A DNA stretch of 64,000 bases from Streptomyces caelestis (GTDB lineage Bacteria > Actinomycetota > Actinomycetes > Streptomycetales > Streptomycetaceae): contig NZ_JACHNE010000001.1 of assembly GCF_014205255.1 (NCBI RefSeq), positions 248,001-312,000 on the forward strand, given 5' to 3'. The notes beneath the pieces were generated by a model. That model was not told the origin of the DNA. It did no database searches and saw only the letters and a list, made by a program, of their open reading frames with translations. Made by a program: the position numbers and the translations under genes. Shown piece after piece: positions 7,632 to 15,771 of the stretch; the stretch's first letter is position 1, and each line of letters opens with the position of its first letter.

Positions 7632-8912
7632 GTGCCGTCCGCTTCCTCCGCTGCGTCCGATTCCGGTCGCCCTGTCCCGTCGAGCCTGTGGCGGAACGGT
7701 GACTTCCGCAGACTGTGGGTGGGGCAGACGGCCTCCCAAATGGGGGAACACACAGGCCTGGTGGTTCTTCCGCTCTTCGCCGTCCTGACGCTCGACGCCA
7801 GTGCCGGCCAACTGGGTGTTCTGCGCGCCGTGGGTCAGGCGCCGATCCTTGTGCTTTCGCTCTTCGCCGGAGCATGGGTGGACAGGTGGCGGACCCGCAC
7901 AGTGATGGTGCTGACCGACGCCGGCCGGGCCCTTGCCCTGGGTGCCGCCGCCGCAGCGGGCCTCTTCGGCTGGCTCGGCCTGCCCGCGCTTTTCGTGATC
8001 GCCTTCGCCGTCGGGGCTCTGTCCGTGTTCTTCGACGTGGCATACCAGGCGTCTGTCGTACGGCTGGTGCAACGCGATCAGCTGGTGCGGGGCAACAGCG
8101 CGCTCGAAGGCAGCCGGTCCGCGGCTCAGATCGGCGGTCCGGCACTCGGCGGAGCGTTGGTGTCCCTGCTGTCGGCGCCGATCGCTGCCGCCTCCAGCGC
8201 GCTGTTCTTCGCGCTGTCGTTCCTGTCCATCCGGCGGATCCGTGGGGCCGAATCGATCCCGGGGCGCCTGGAACGTCCTCCTCGGGTCTGGCGGCGGATC
8301 CACGAGGGTCTCCGTTTCGTCGTCAGCGATGCCGTGCTGCGGACCGTGTGCCTGGCCTCCGCCGCCTTCCAGTTCTCCTTCGCGGCCCTGATGACCGTCT
8401 ATCTGCTCTTCCTGCCGCGGGAACTGCATCTGTCCGGCACCGCCGTCGGGCTGGCACTCGCGGCGACGGGACCGGGCGCGCTCCTGGGCTCCGTGCTGGC
8501 CGCCCGCCTGCCGAACCGGTTCGGGTACGGCCCGGTACTCGTGGCCGCGGCGGTACTCGGGGACGGCGTGTTTCTGTGTGTACCCGCGCTGCACGGTTCC
8601 GCTGCGGTGACCGTTCTCGCACTCCTCGTGGTCAACTTCGTGTTCGGGGTCGGCGGCCAGTTGGTGAACGTGGCGGTCATGGCCGTCCGGCAGACCGTCA
8701 CTCCAGACGGAATGCAGGGCCGCGCGGCCGCGACGATCACGTTTGTCGGCATGGGACTGTCCCCGCTGGGCTCCCTGCTCGGCGGATTCCTCGCTGAGGA
8801 GTGGGGGTCGCGCACCAGTCTCCTGGCGACCGCCGCCGGCATGCTGCTGTCCCCGGTGGTGATGGCTTCGTCCCCGCTCGCACGCCTGGGACGGACGCTT
8901 CCGGTCACGTAG
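7632..8912 (+). CDS. MFS transporter, EntS/DHA3-like drug or siderophore exporter
   Basis: A membrane protein of about 426 residues with twelve predicted helices. The N-terminus WRNGDFRRLWVGQTASQMG is typical of actinobacterial MFS exporters of the enterobactin-exporter/macrolide-efflux type, and an MFS loop motif DRWRTRTVMVLTD lies near residue 85. The GTG at 7632 follows AAGGGA; an upstream TTG at 7608 would add eight residues. The protein probably exports small hydrophobic compounds by proton antiport; the substrate cannot be told. It converges with the LysR gene. Confidence 0.88.
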   Translation: MPSASSAASDSGRPVPSSLWRNGDFRRLWVGQTASQMGEHTGLVVLPLFAVLTLDASAGQLGVLRAVGQAPILVLSLFAGAWVDRWRTRTVMVLTDAGRALALGAAAAAGLFGWLGLPALFVIAFAVGALSVFFDVAYQASVVRLVQRDQLVRGNSALEGSRSAAQIGGPALGGALVSLLSAPIAAASSALFFALSFLSIRRIRGAESIPGRLERPPRVWRRIHEGLRFVVSDAVLRTVCLASAAFQFSFAALMTVYLLFLPRELHLSGTAVGLALAATGPGALLGSVLAARLPNRFGYGPVLVAAAVLGDGVFLCVPALHGSAAVTVLALLVVNFVFGVGGQLVNVAVMAVRQTVTPDGMQGRAAATITFVGMGLSPLGSLLGGFLAEEWGSRTSLLATAAGMLLSPVVMASSPLARLGRTLPVT

Positions 8913-8973
8913 CACGCGCCGCTGGCGGCCGGCCGCGTCGGACGGTCCCCGCTCGTGTGGTCCCGGCCGCCGC

Positions 8974-9903
8974 TCAGGAGTCCGTATCGGTCGGCTGGTG
9001 AGTGGCTCGGGCGGGGCGGTCCGGGGTGAATGCTGTGGTGAGTCGGTCGAGCAGGGGCGCTGCGCAGGGGTGGGGGTCGCGGCGCGGGGTGATCGTGTAG
9101 ATGCCGCGGGCCGGGGGATCGACGAGGGTCGCGGTGGTGACGTCGGTCCGCAGTGCGCACGTCAGCACGCCGGGTATCAGCGCGATGGCGTGGCCGGTTG
9201 CGACCAGGGCCAGCTTGCCCGGCAGATCGGCCGCGGTGAGGTCGATGCGGGCGCTGACTCCGGCGCGGGCGGCGTGCTGGCGCAGGAGTGCCGCCGAGCC
9301 GTCGTTGTCCTCGGCCCAGGTCTGGTCGGCCAGCGTCTGAATGTGCACGGGCCCTCGTCCGGCCTGCGGATGGCCGACGGGAAGCGCGACGACCATGTCG
9401 TCCAGCCCGAGGAACCGTCGTTCGACACGCGGGTCGTGGGGCAGCCCTGGTGGTGCGTCGGTGACGACAGCGATGTCGAGATCGCCGGCGGTCACGCGGT
9501 TGTGCAGGTGTGCGCTCAGGCCCGGCAGCAGGCTCCACGGGATGGGTCCGGTGTGCTTCAGCAGATCCCGGATGGCCTCGGGGACGATTCCCGCGGCCAG
9601 GGAGGGCGTGGCCCCCACGGCCAGCGGCCGGTTGAGCGCGCCGTCGCGAGCGTCTCGTGCGGCGCGGACGGCGCGGTCGGCCTCGTTGAGCGTGGCCAGG
9701 GCGTGGCGCCGGAACACCTCACCGGCAGGCGTCGGACGCACACCGCGCGCGTGGCGCTCCATCAGAGGCACGCCGAGTTGCCGCTCCAGTCCGGCGATCT
9801 GCCGGGAGACAGCCGACTGGGTGTGATTGAGCTCGGCGGCCGCCGCCGAAAGCGACCCGAGCCGGCACACGGTCACGAAGGTTCGCCATACCGTCAACTC
9901 CAT
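8974..9903 (-). CDS. LysR-family transcriptional regulator
   Basis: A 309-residue LysR regulator. The N-terminal winged helix-turn-helix (residues 1-60) shows LGSLSAAAAELNHTQSAVSRQIAGLE, followed by the RHARGVRPTPAG wing. The rest is the two-lobed effector-binding domain. ATG 9903 gives the usual MELTVWRTFVTV start. It is transcribed away from the dehydrogenase-like gene at 9999 with a 95-bp gap, the arrangement in which LysR proteins normally control their neighbour. The gap contains an ATGCGCAT palindrome at about 9928-9935 that could be part of the binding site. Confidence 0.92.
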   Translation of the reverse strand: MELTVWRTFVTVCRLGSLSAAAAELNHTQSAVSRQIAGLERQLGVPLMERHARGVRPTPAGEVFRRHALATLNEADRAVRAARDARDGALNRPLAVGATPSLAAGIVPEAIRDLLKHTGPIPWSLLPGLSAHLHNRVTAGDLDIAVVTDAPPGLPHDPRVERRFLGLDDMVVALPVGHPQAGRGPVHIQTLADQTWAEDNDGSAALLRQHAARAGVSARIDLTAADLPGKLALVATGHAIALIPGVLTCALRTDVTTATLVDPPARGIYTITPRRDPHPCAAPLLDRLTTAFTPDRPARATHQPTDTDS

Positions 9904-9998
9904 AGCGCCAGTATGGCCAGGTGGTATGCGCATCGCGCAGGGCGGCCCTGTGAGATCTGCGCTTGTCGCAGGCTGCGCTGGGCACCACGCTGGCGTGC

Positions 9999-11376
9999 AT
10001 GACCCCACCGCACACGATCGCCGTCCTCGGCCTGGGGCGCATGGGCGACGCGATCGCGACACGACTGGCTGCGCAGGACTGGGACGTCGTCGGCTGGACA
10101 CGCTCCGGGCGAACCTCAGGCGCCCTCGAGACGACCGGCGCTGCGAAGGACGCCGTGGCGAAGGCCGACCTCGTGATCCTGGCGTTGTTCGACGGTCCGG
10201 CCTGCCGACAGGTCCTCGACGACGCGCGTGACTCGCTGCGAGCGGACACGATCGTGCTGAACACCAGCACCATCGCCCCCGCCGAAGCGTCACAGCTGGC
10301 CCGGCGACTCGGCCCGTCCTACGTCCACGCGCCCGTGCTCGGCTCTGTGCCGGCTGCCGCCGCCGGCGCCCTGCAGATTCTCGCCGCCGCCGGCCAGGAC
10401 ACGCTCGACCGAGTCCGGCCGGTGCTGCAGACGCTGGGCACCGTGCGGCGCGTCGACGACGCCTCCACCGCCGCCGCGCTGAAGCTGATCGCCAACAACA
10501 GCCTCGCCGGCGCCGTCCTCGGCCTGCGCGACTCACTGCGACAAGCCGACGCCCTCGGCCTGCCCCGTGCCCAGGTGCTGGACGTCCTCGAACTCGGGGC
10601 GCTCGGCGGGCTCGTGGCCCGCAAACGTCCCTTCCTCACCGGCCAGGCGGGTGCTGTCACGGCCGACTTCACGATCGGCGCGCTGGCCAAGGACATGGCT
10701 CTGCTGGCCGCAGCGTCGAACACTCCCCTGCGCAGCGCAGCCAACGTGGCCGACACCCCTGCCGACCCCGAGGCGGACATCGCCGTTGCCGCCACGGTCC
10801 CCGCCGTGGACGACGCCGTGCTCCAACCGCTCCGCGCCTACATCCGCGGTCACGCCACCGGCGACCCCACCCACTTCCGCGACGCGTTCCTGCCCACCGC
10901 CCACATCGAGGGAATCCGGGACGGCGCATTCGTCTCGTGGCCCCTGGAGGAGTACTGCGCTCTCTTCCCCGGCCGGCCGGCCCCGGACGAACCTGCCCGC
11001 TCCCGCCGTATCGACGCCATCGACGTCCACGGCACCGTCGCGACCGCGACCATGACGCTCTCGCACGGCGCGGACACGTTCACCGACATCTTCCTGCTGG
11101 TCCGCGTCGACGACCGCTGGCGCATCTCCAACAAGGCCTATCACCGTCGAGGCAGCGACTCACGCCACCTCGCAGTGCTCCTCGGCGCTCAGAACCGTCC
11201 GCAGCCGCCGGCAGCGGTCGAGGTCCTCCCAGGTGTCGTGGTCGGGCGGGCCGGGGTTGCGGCGTCCGGTGCTCCAGGTCCAGATACTGGCGGCGATGCC
11301 GACGGACAGCGGGACGAGCAGCCACGGCAGGGCGCTCACGATTCACCTCCTTCGACGTGGCATACGGATGGGGGCC

Positions 11377-11387
<11 letters not shown>
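9999..11387 (+). CDS. 6PGDH/imine-reductase-type NAD(P)-binding domain fused to an NTF2-like lumazine-binding domain
   Basis: The ATG at 9999 starts TIAVLGLGRMGDAIATRL, a Rossmann GxGxxG motif of the 6-phosphogluconate dehydrogenase/3-hydroxyisobutyrate dehydrogenase/imine reductase superfamily. The NAD domain spans residues 1-160 and an all-helical domain runs to about 250. A linker leads to an NTF2/lumazine-binding-like domain at about 265-385, ending DDRWRISNKAYH. The last 75 residues are low in similarity and overlap, antisense, a well-supported small gene at 11160-11339, so the original stop has probably been lost. It is divergent from a LysR regulator, its likely controller. Confidence 0.75.
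11160..11339 (-). CDS. Small membrane protein (59 residues) with a strong ribosome-binding site
   Basis: A GTG at 11339 follows a near-ideal AAGGAGGTGA. The protein begins MSALPWLLVPLSVGIAASIW, one transmembrane helix, then a polar tail (DHDTWEDLDRCRRLRTVL). It is antisense to the 3' tail of the dehydrogenase fusion and starts 37 bp after the Hsp20 remnant on the same strand, which suggests it was co-transcribed with it. No family recognised. The start signal is among the best in the window, so I favour this frame over the plus-strand tail. Confidence 0.65.
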   Translation of the reverse strand: MSALPWLLVPLSVGIAASIWTWSTGRRNPGPPDHDTWEDLDRCRRLRTVLSAEEHCEVA

Positions 11388-11790
<403 letters not shown>

Positions 11791-12200
11791 GCTCGACCGG
11801 CTTGTCGACCGGGTCTGGGGCACGGTCGCGCACCCGGTCGGCATGCCGATGGATGCCTGGCGCGAGGGGGACACGTTCTTCGCGGAGCTGGACCTGCCGG
11901 GTGTGCACCCGGACTCCATCGACCTGGATGTCGAGCGCAACGTCCTGACGGTGAAGGCCGAACGCAAGCCGACGTACGGCGACGACACTGACACGGTGAT
12001 CACCGAGCGGCCCGCGGGGACGTCCAGCCGGCAGCTGTTCCTCGGCGACACCCTCGACACCGAGAAGACCGACGCCTCCTACGACGCGGGGGTGCTGAAG
12101 CTGAGGATCCCGGTCGCCGCAGGCCAAGCCGCGCAGGATCGCCGTCAGCGGCGGAAGCGACCGCAAGGAACTCAACAGCTGACGGATCAGCCGCTGCATC

Positions 12201-12230
12201 CAGGGCCCCGGGCTGCAGCCCGGGGCCCTG
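12201..12230. terminator. 30-bp perfect palindrome, terminator candidate
   Basis: CAGGGCCCCGGGCTG joined directly to its reverse complement, 19 bases after the Hsp20 remnant. It is bidirectional and could also serve the minus-strand gene ending at 12261. Confidence 0.75.
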
Positions 12231-12260
12231 CCGTCGTCCGCGTCTCGGGCGGGTGCGCGG

Positions 12261-12410
12261 CTACCGGGACGGCTGTTCCGGCTTTCCGCCGTCGCCGTCG
12301 AACACCTTCGTCCAGGTGGCACCGCAGCGGCAGCGGGAGTACTCGACCAGTTCCCCCTCTTCGGACACGCTCAGCCCCTGACTGAGTCGCACGTGCACAT
12401 GATCGCCCAT
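12261..12410 (-). CDS. Small hypothetical protein with a CxC motif
   Basis: Forty-nine residues from the ATG at 12410 (MGDHVHVRLSQGLSVSEEG), with SRCRCGATWTKV in the middle. A single CxC pair followed by G-x-TW resembles short actinobacterial proteins with half a zinc-ribbon. The ribosome-binding site is weak (AGGAAAG about 15 bases upstream), and a longer start at 12476 is possible. Function is unknown. It points away from the chaperone operon. Confidence 0.45.
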   Translation of the reverse strand: MGDHVHVRLSQGLSVSEEGELVEYSRCRCGATWTKVFDGDGGKPEQPSR

Positions 12411-12552
12411 GAGGAGCTGCTTTCCTTGACGCCCGTCATGTGACTCAGAGTGGAGGATTGCCGCTTTCGATGGCAATGTCGTAGATCACACCATCTGTCG
12501 AGATCGCGAGCCGACCACCGCTGCGGCCTGTGAATCCCTCGCACCGACAGCA

Positions 12553-12573
12553 CTTGACAAGACGAGACTCAGG
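12553..12573 (+). promoter_or_regulatory. HAIR-like (HspR-type) operator overlapping a -35 box
   Basis: CTTGACA, exactly seven bases, then ACTCAGG. This fits the HspR consensus CTTGAGT-N7-ACTCAAG at 11 of 14 positions. TTGACA at 12554-12559 is a perfect -35, and T-rich sequence 16-18 bp downstream could act as the -10. It sits 69 bp before the J-domain gene of a dnaJ-dnaK-grpE-like cluster, the gene set HspR is known to repress in Streptomyces. Confidence 0.65.
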
Positions 12574-12641
12574 TTTTTATTTCAGGACTATGAGCAGGTA
12601 GGCATGAAAGCGCAGCTCACAGGGACGAGGAGGTGTTCGGG

Positions 12642-13040
12642 ATGCAGGGACGGGGCCAGGGAGCGGACCTGTACTCGGTCCTGGGGGTGGAGTCCTCGGC
12701 GACGGCCGAGTTGATCACCTCCGCCTTCCGCGCCCGGGTGCGCGAACTGCGCCCCGACACCCGTGTCGACGCGGCGACCGCCGCGCGGTTCGGCGAAGTG
12801 CGGGAGGCCTACGAGACGCTGCGCGACCCGGTCCTGCGCGCGGCCTACGACCAGGTCCTGCGCGCGGCCTACGACCAGACCCGAGAACGGGCGTACGACC
12901 GCGAGCGAGCCCCGGCCCCGCCCGTGCGGCCTGCGCGGCCTGCGCGGCCTGCGCGGCGGTACGTCGTGTGGCTCGGGACCGCACGCCCCGAGCCTGCGCT
13001 GCGCGTCGGCCCCGTCCGGTGGGAGCGGGCATCCCGGTGA
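12642..13040 (+). CDS. J-domain (DnaJ-like) protein without a canonical HPD
   Basis: A 132-residue protein with one N-terminal J domain (about residues 5-75): DLYSVLGVESSATAELITSAF, helix II, then ELRPDTRV where HPD is expected. The histidine essential for stimulating DnaK is replaced by arginine. A 24-bp direct duplication (12831-12878) repeats VLRAAYDQ at the domain end, and a 9-bp repeat gives three PAR units after it. AGGAGG at 12628-12633 supports ATG 12642 over GTG 12633. It lies first in the chaperone cluster behind the HAIR-like site. Probably impaired as a co-chaperone. Confidence 0.78.
   Translation: MQGRGQGADLYSVLGVESSATAELITSAFRARVRELRPDTRVDAATAARFGEVREAYETLRDPVLRAAYDQVLRAAYDQTRERAYDRERAPAPPVRPARPARPARRYVVWLGTARPEPALRVGPVRWERASR
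12831..12878 (+). repeat. 24-bp direct duplication inside the J-domain gene
   Basis: Two identical adjacent 24-mers (12831-12854 and 12855-12878), each encoding VLRAAYDQ. The insertion preserves the frame. Confidence 0.95.
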
Positions 13041-13087
13041 GGTCCTGAGCCCACGTGAAACAGAGCGAGGCGAGGAGAGAGAACCAG

Positions 13088-13463
13088 ATGGCACGGTCGG
13101 TCGGTGTCGACCTCGGTACGACGGACTCGGTGGTCTCGGTCCTCGAAGGCGGCGAGCCCACCGAAGCTCATCAAGGACAACGCGGACAAGATCCCGGCGG
13201 ACGCGAGGAACGAGACGGAGACGGCGCTGGCAGGGCTGAAGGAGAAGCTGAAAGGAGAGGACACCGTGGCGATCCGGCAGGCGATCGACCGTACGGCGCA
13301 GGACGCGCAGAGGATCGGCACGGCGCTGTACCAGAAGTCGCGGGCCGAGCAGCCGACGGGTGAGCCCCGGGCGACCGCCGGCGACGGTACGGTCGGCGGC
13401 TCGTCCGAGGATGACGTGGTGGACGCCGAGATCGTCGACGACGACAAGCCGGAGGCTGGCTGA
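13088..13463 (+). pseudogene. dnaK gene reduced to its two ends by an internal deletion
   Basis: The ATG at 13088 opens [20 protein letters not shown], the first strands of the DnaK ATPase domain, and runs to GGEPT. At about 13165 the similarity switches frame and jumps to [15 protein letters not shown], which belongs to the DnaK C-terminal lid, and continues to an acidic end, DDVVDAEIVDDDKPEAG. Around 480 residues between the ends are gone and the join is out of phase by one base. The gene stays precisely between the J-domain gene and grpE, two bases before grpE starts. A functional Hsp70 cannot be made from it. Confidence 0.85.
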
Positions 13464-13465
13464 CG

Positions 13466-14008
13466 ATGACCGGGAGCGGGCCGCAGTACACCGAACTGGC
13501 GGAGCTGCGGCGCCTGGTGGAGGAGCGGACCGCCGACCTTCAGCGGGTGAAGGCCGAGTACGACAACTACCGCAAGCGGGTCCGGCGGGATCGCCTGGCC
13601 GTACGCGAGGTAGCGGTGGCCAACGTGCTCCGGGCGCTGCTGCCCGTGCTGGACGCAGTGGACCGGGCGTGCGCGCACGAGCCGCTCACGCCGGGTCTGA
13701 AGGACATCGCCGACCGCCTGAGCGAGCAGCTCGGCTCGCTGGGTGTCGCGTCGTTCGGTGAGGTGGGCGATCCGTTCGACCCCGCCTGCCACGATGCCCT
13801 GGCGCACCACCCCTCCCCCGACCGGGACCGTCTGGTCTGCTCGGCGGTCCTCCGGCCCGGCTATCGCCTCGGCGACCACCTGCTGCGCCCGGCCCACGTG
13901 GAGGTCGCCGGGCCGGCTCCGCCCGCGAGAAACGCGGACGAGGGCGACCGAGGCGTACGCCCTTCCACCGCCGGCGGTGAGCCGCCCTTCCCCATCGCGC
14001 GAAGCTGA
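13466..14008 (+). CDS. grpE: GrpE-like nucleotide exchange factor
   Basis: A 180-residue GrpE homologue. An N-terminal coiled coil (residues 8-35, ELRRLVEERTADLQRVKAEY) leads into YDNYRKRVRRD, LLPVLDAVDRAC and the beta-wing FGEVGDPFDPACHDAL with VLRPGYRLGDHLLRPAHVEVAG. GrpE releases ADP from DnaK. Its partner in this operon is broken, so any activity must be on a DnaK encoded elsewhere. It starts two bases after the dnaK remnant and is shorter at the N-terminus than housekeeping GrpE. The last 30 residues are unstructured and not conserved. Confidence 0.88.
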   Translation: MTGSGPQYTELAELRRLVEERTADLQRVKAEYDNYRKRVRRDRLAVREVAVANVLRALLPVLDAVDRACAHEPLTPGLKDIADRLSEQLGSLGVASFGEVGDPFDPACHDALAHHPSPDRDRLVCSAVLRPGYRLGDHLLRPAHVEVAGPAPPARNADEGDRGVRPSTAGGEPPFPIARS

Positions 14009-14155
14009 CCGGGCCCGGCGTGCCCGCAGGGCCGAGGGCGGCCGGCTCCGCAGCGCGCCTCAACGTGACCGTCGCACAGGCCGACTACCTGGGTACCGGG
14101 ACAGCAGGCATCGCACCGACGCCGTCGACGCTCCGGAAAGCGGACGTGACGAACG

Positions 14156-14548
14156 GTGCAGTACCACGAGTACCTGGCCCGCGTACGCGAGCTCGGCGAA
14201 TACGACAGCCAGGAAGAAGCCGCGAAGGTCACCGAAGCCGTCTTGAGCGTGCTGGCCCAGAGGATCAGCCCCGGTGAGGTGGACGACCTCGCCTCCCAGC
14301 TGCCCGGGCCGCTCGGGCAGACGCTGGCCGCCGCCAGGCCGCAGCAGGCCGAGAGCTTCGGGATCGACGGGTTCTGCCGCAGGGTCGCCGAGCGCATCGG
14401 CGCCCGGCCGCGCACCGCCGAGTGGGACGCCGGCGCCGTTCTGACCGCCCTGGCCGACGCGGTCAGCGGCGGTGAGCTGAACCAGATCCTCAGCCGGCTC
14501 CCCTCCGGCTACGCCGTTCTGTTCGGCAAGGCGGACCTCGCGGGCTGA
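14156..14548 (+). CDS. DUF2267 protein
   Basis: A 130-residue helical protein with the DUF2267 pattern: an N-terminal helix YLARVRELGEYDSQEEAAK, VLAQRISPGEVDDLASQLP, and in the second half ALADAVSGGELNQILSRLP. This is a tandem arrangement of two similar bundles. GTG start. The family is common in actinobacterial stress clusters and has no proven activity. It lies after grpE, and the 147-bp gap could hold its own promoter. A strong hairpin follows. Confidence 0.82.
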   Translation: MQYHEYLARVRELGEYDSQEEAAKVTEAVLSVLAQRISPGEVDDLASQLPGPLGQTLAAARPQQAESFGIDGFCRRVAERIGARPRTAEWDAGAVLTALADAVSGGELNQILSRLPSGYAVLFGKADLAG

Positions 14549-14552
14549 CCTG

Positions 14553-14601
14553 CGCAGCCGGCCGGCGCGCGCCCGAGCGCGGCGCACGCCGGCCGGCTGC
14601 G
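14553..14601 (+). terminator. Long hairpin terminator after the DUF2267 gene
   Basis: CGCAGCCGGCCGGCG at 14553-14567 pairs with CGCCGGCCGGCTGCG at 14587-14601, a 15-bp perfect stem with a 19-base loop, just after the stop codon. Confidence 0.75.
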
Positions 14602-14732
14602 CGGACCGCGCGTGCCCGGGCCCGGCTCCCGGATCAGACGCGTGAAGTGCCGGTGAAAACCCTGTGGAAGCGGTGTCAGCGGGGCCGCATATGATCCACC
14701 GGACGATCACGTGGATCCGGGGAGGGCGCGGC

Positions 14733-15719
14733 ATGTTCGGCAAGTTGTTCGGCAGGGGTGCGGAGAGACCGGTGGCGGATCCGCATGCCCTGCCCGTCCC
14801 GCGCAGGCAGAAGAACGGGATGTACACGCTGCGTGCCCTCGGGGACACGCGAGTGCTGGCGCTGGTGGAGGCGGCCGACGCGGGTGACTGGGAGGCGGTG
14901 AAGGCGGCGCTCGCGCCCTTCGATCTCGGCCGCGACCATCAGGTCCTCGGTGAGCTGGCCGACCTGGACGGTGTGCAGGACTGGATCGGCCGGGCCGTCG
15001 AGGAGGACGAGGAGCACCGGGCGACGGCCCTGCTGATATCCGGGACGCGGCACATCAGCTGGGGCTGGGAGGCGCGCACCGCCGAGCGGGCCGTGAACGT
15101 CACGCAGGAGCAGTGGCGGGTCTTCCACGAGCGGCTCCACATCGCCGAGGAGCAGCTGCTCGAGGCCGCCGAGCTGCGGCCGGACTGGGTCACTCCGTGG
15201 CGCCGCCTCCTCACCTCCGGCCGGGGCATGTCGCTCGGCCCCGCCGTCAACGAGACCCGGCGCGACGCCGCTCTGCGCCGCGACCCGCTGGACCTGGAGA
15301 CACACCTGGAGTGGGTGTCACAGTTGCAGCCCCGTTGGGGCGGCGAGCCGGGCCAGGCCCTGGCGTTCGCCCAGGAGGCGTTGGCCCGCGCCCCGCAGGG
15401 GCACCGCCTCGGCTGCGTGATCGCCATGGCGTACATCGAGGAGTGGGTCGAGGCGGAGCGCGGGGACTACCTCGAAACCTCCGAGATCCAGGCGCAGTTG
15501 CGGGAAGCCGCCGACCACAGCATCCTCCACCCCGCCTACGCGTATCGCCCGGGCTGGCAGCACGACTTCAACATGTTCGCCATGGCCCTGTCGCTGGCCG
15601 ACGAGCGACACACGGTCCGCCGCGTCTTCCAGACGCTCGACGGCGCCTACACCAGCTGGCCCTGGACCTACTTCGCGGAGCCCGAGAAGCGGTTCGCCCG
15701 CCACCACCGCCGCGCCTGA
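14733..15719 (+). CDS. Conserved hypothetical protein preceding an HSP90-family gene
   Basis: A 328-residue soluble protein starting MFGKLFGRG with GGGGAGG upstream. It looks helical, with repeats of alternating small and leucine residues (VEAADAGDWEAVKAALAPF, then AEEQLLEAAELRPDW), which suggests TPR- or SEL1-like helical repeats. Tryptophan-rich motifs HISWGWEAR and SWPWTYFAEPE are notable. I do not recognise a named family. It is 52 bp before the HSP90-like gene on the same strand, so it is likely part of a three-gene operon with it and the giant TPR protein. Confidence 0.75.
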   Translation: MFGKLFGRGAERPVADPHALPVPRRQKNGMYTLRALGDTRVLALVEAADAGDWEAVKAALAPFDLGRDHQVLGELADLDGVQDWIGRAVEEDEEHRATALLISGTRHISWGWEARTAERAVNVTQEQWRVFHERLHIAEEQLLEAAELRPDWVTPWRRLLTSGRGMSLGPAVNETRRDAALRRDPLDLETHLEWVSQLQPRWGGEPGQALAFAQEALARAPQGHRLGCVIAMAYIEEWVEAERGDYLETSEIQAQLREAADHSILHPAYAYRPGWQHDFNMFAMALSLADERHTVRRVFQTLDGAYTSWPWTYFAEPEKRFARHHRRA

Positions 15720-15771
15720 GCGCACGCCGGCCCCGATCCCGCCCGCCACCTCTCCCACTCCGGACTGCCCG

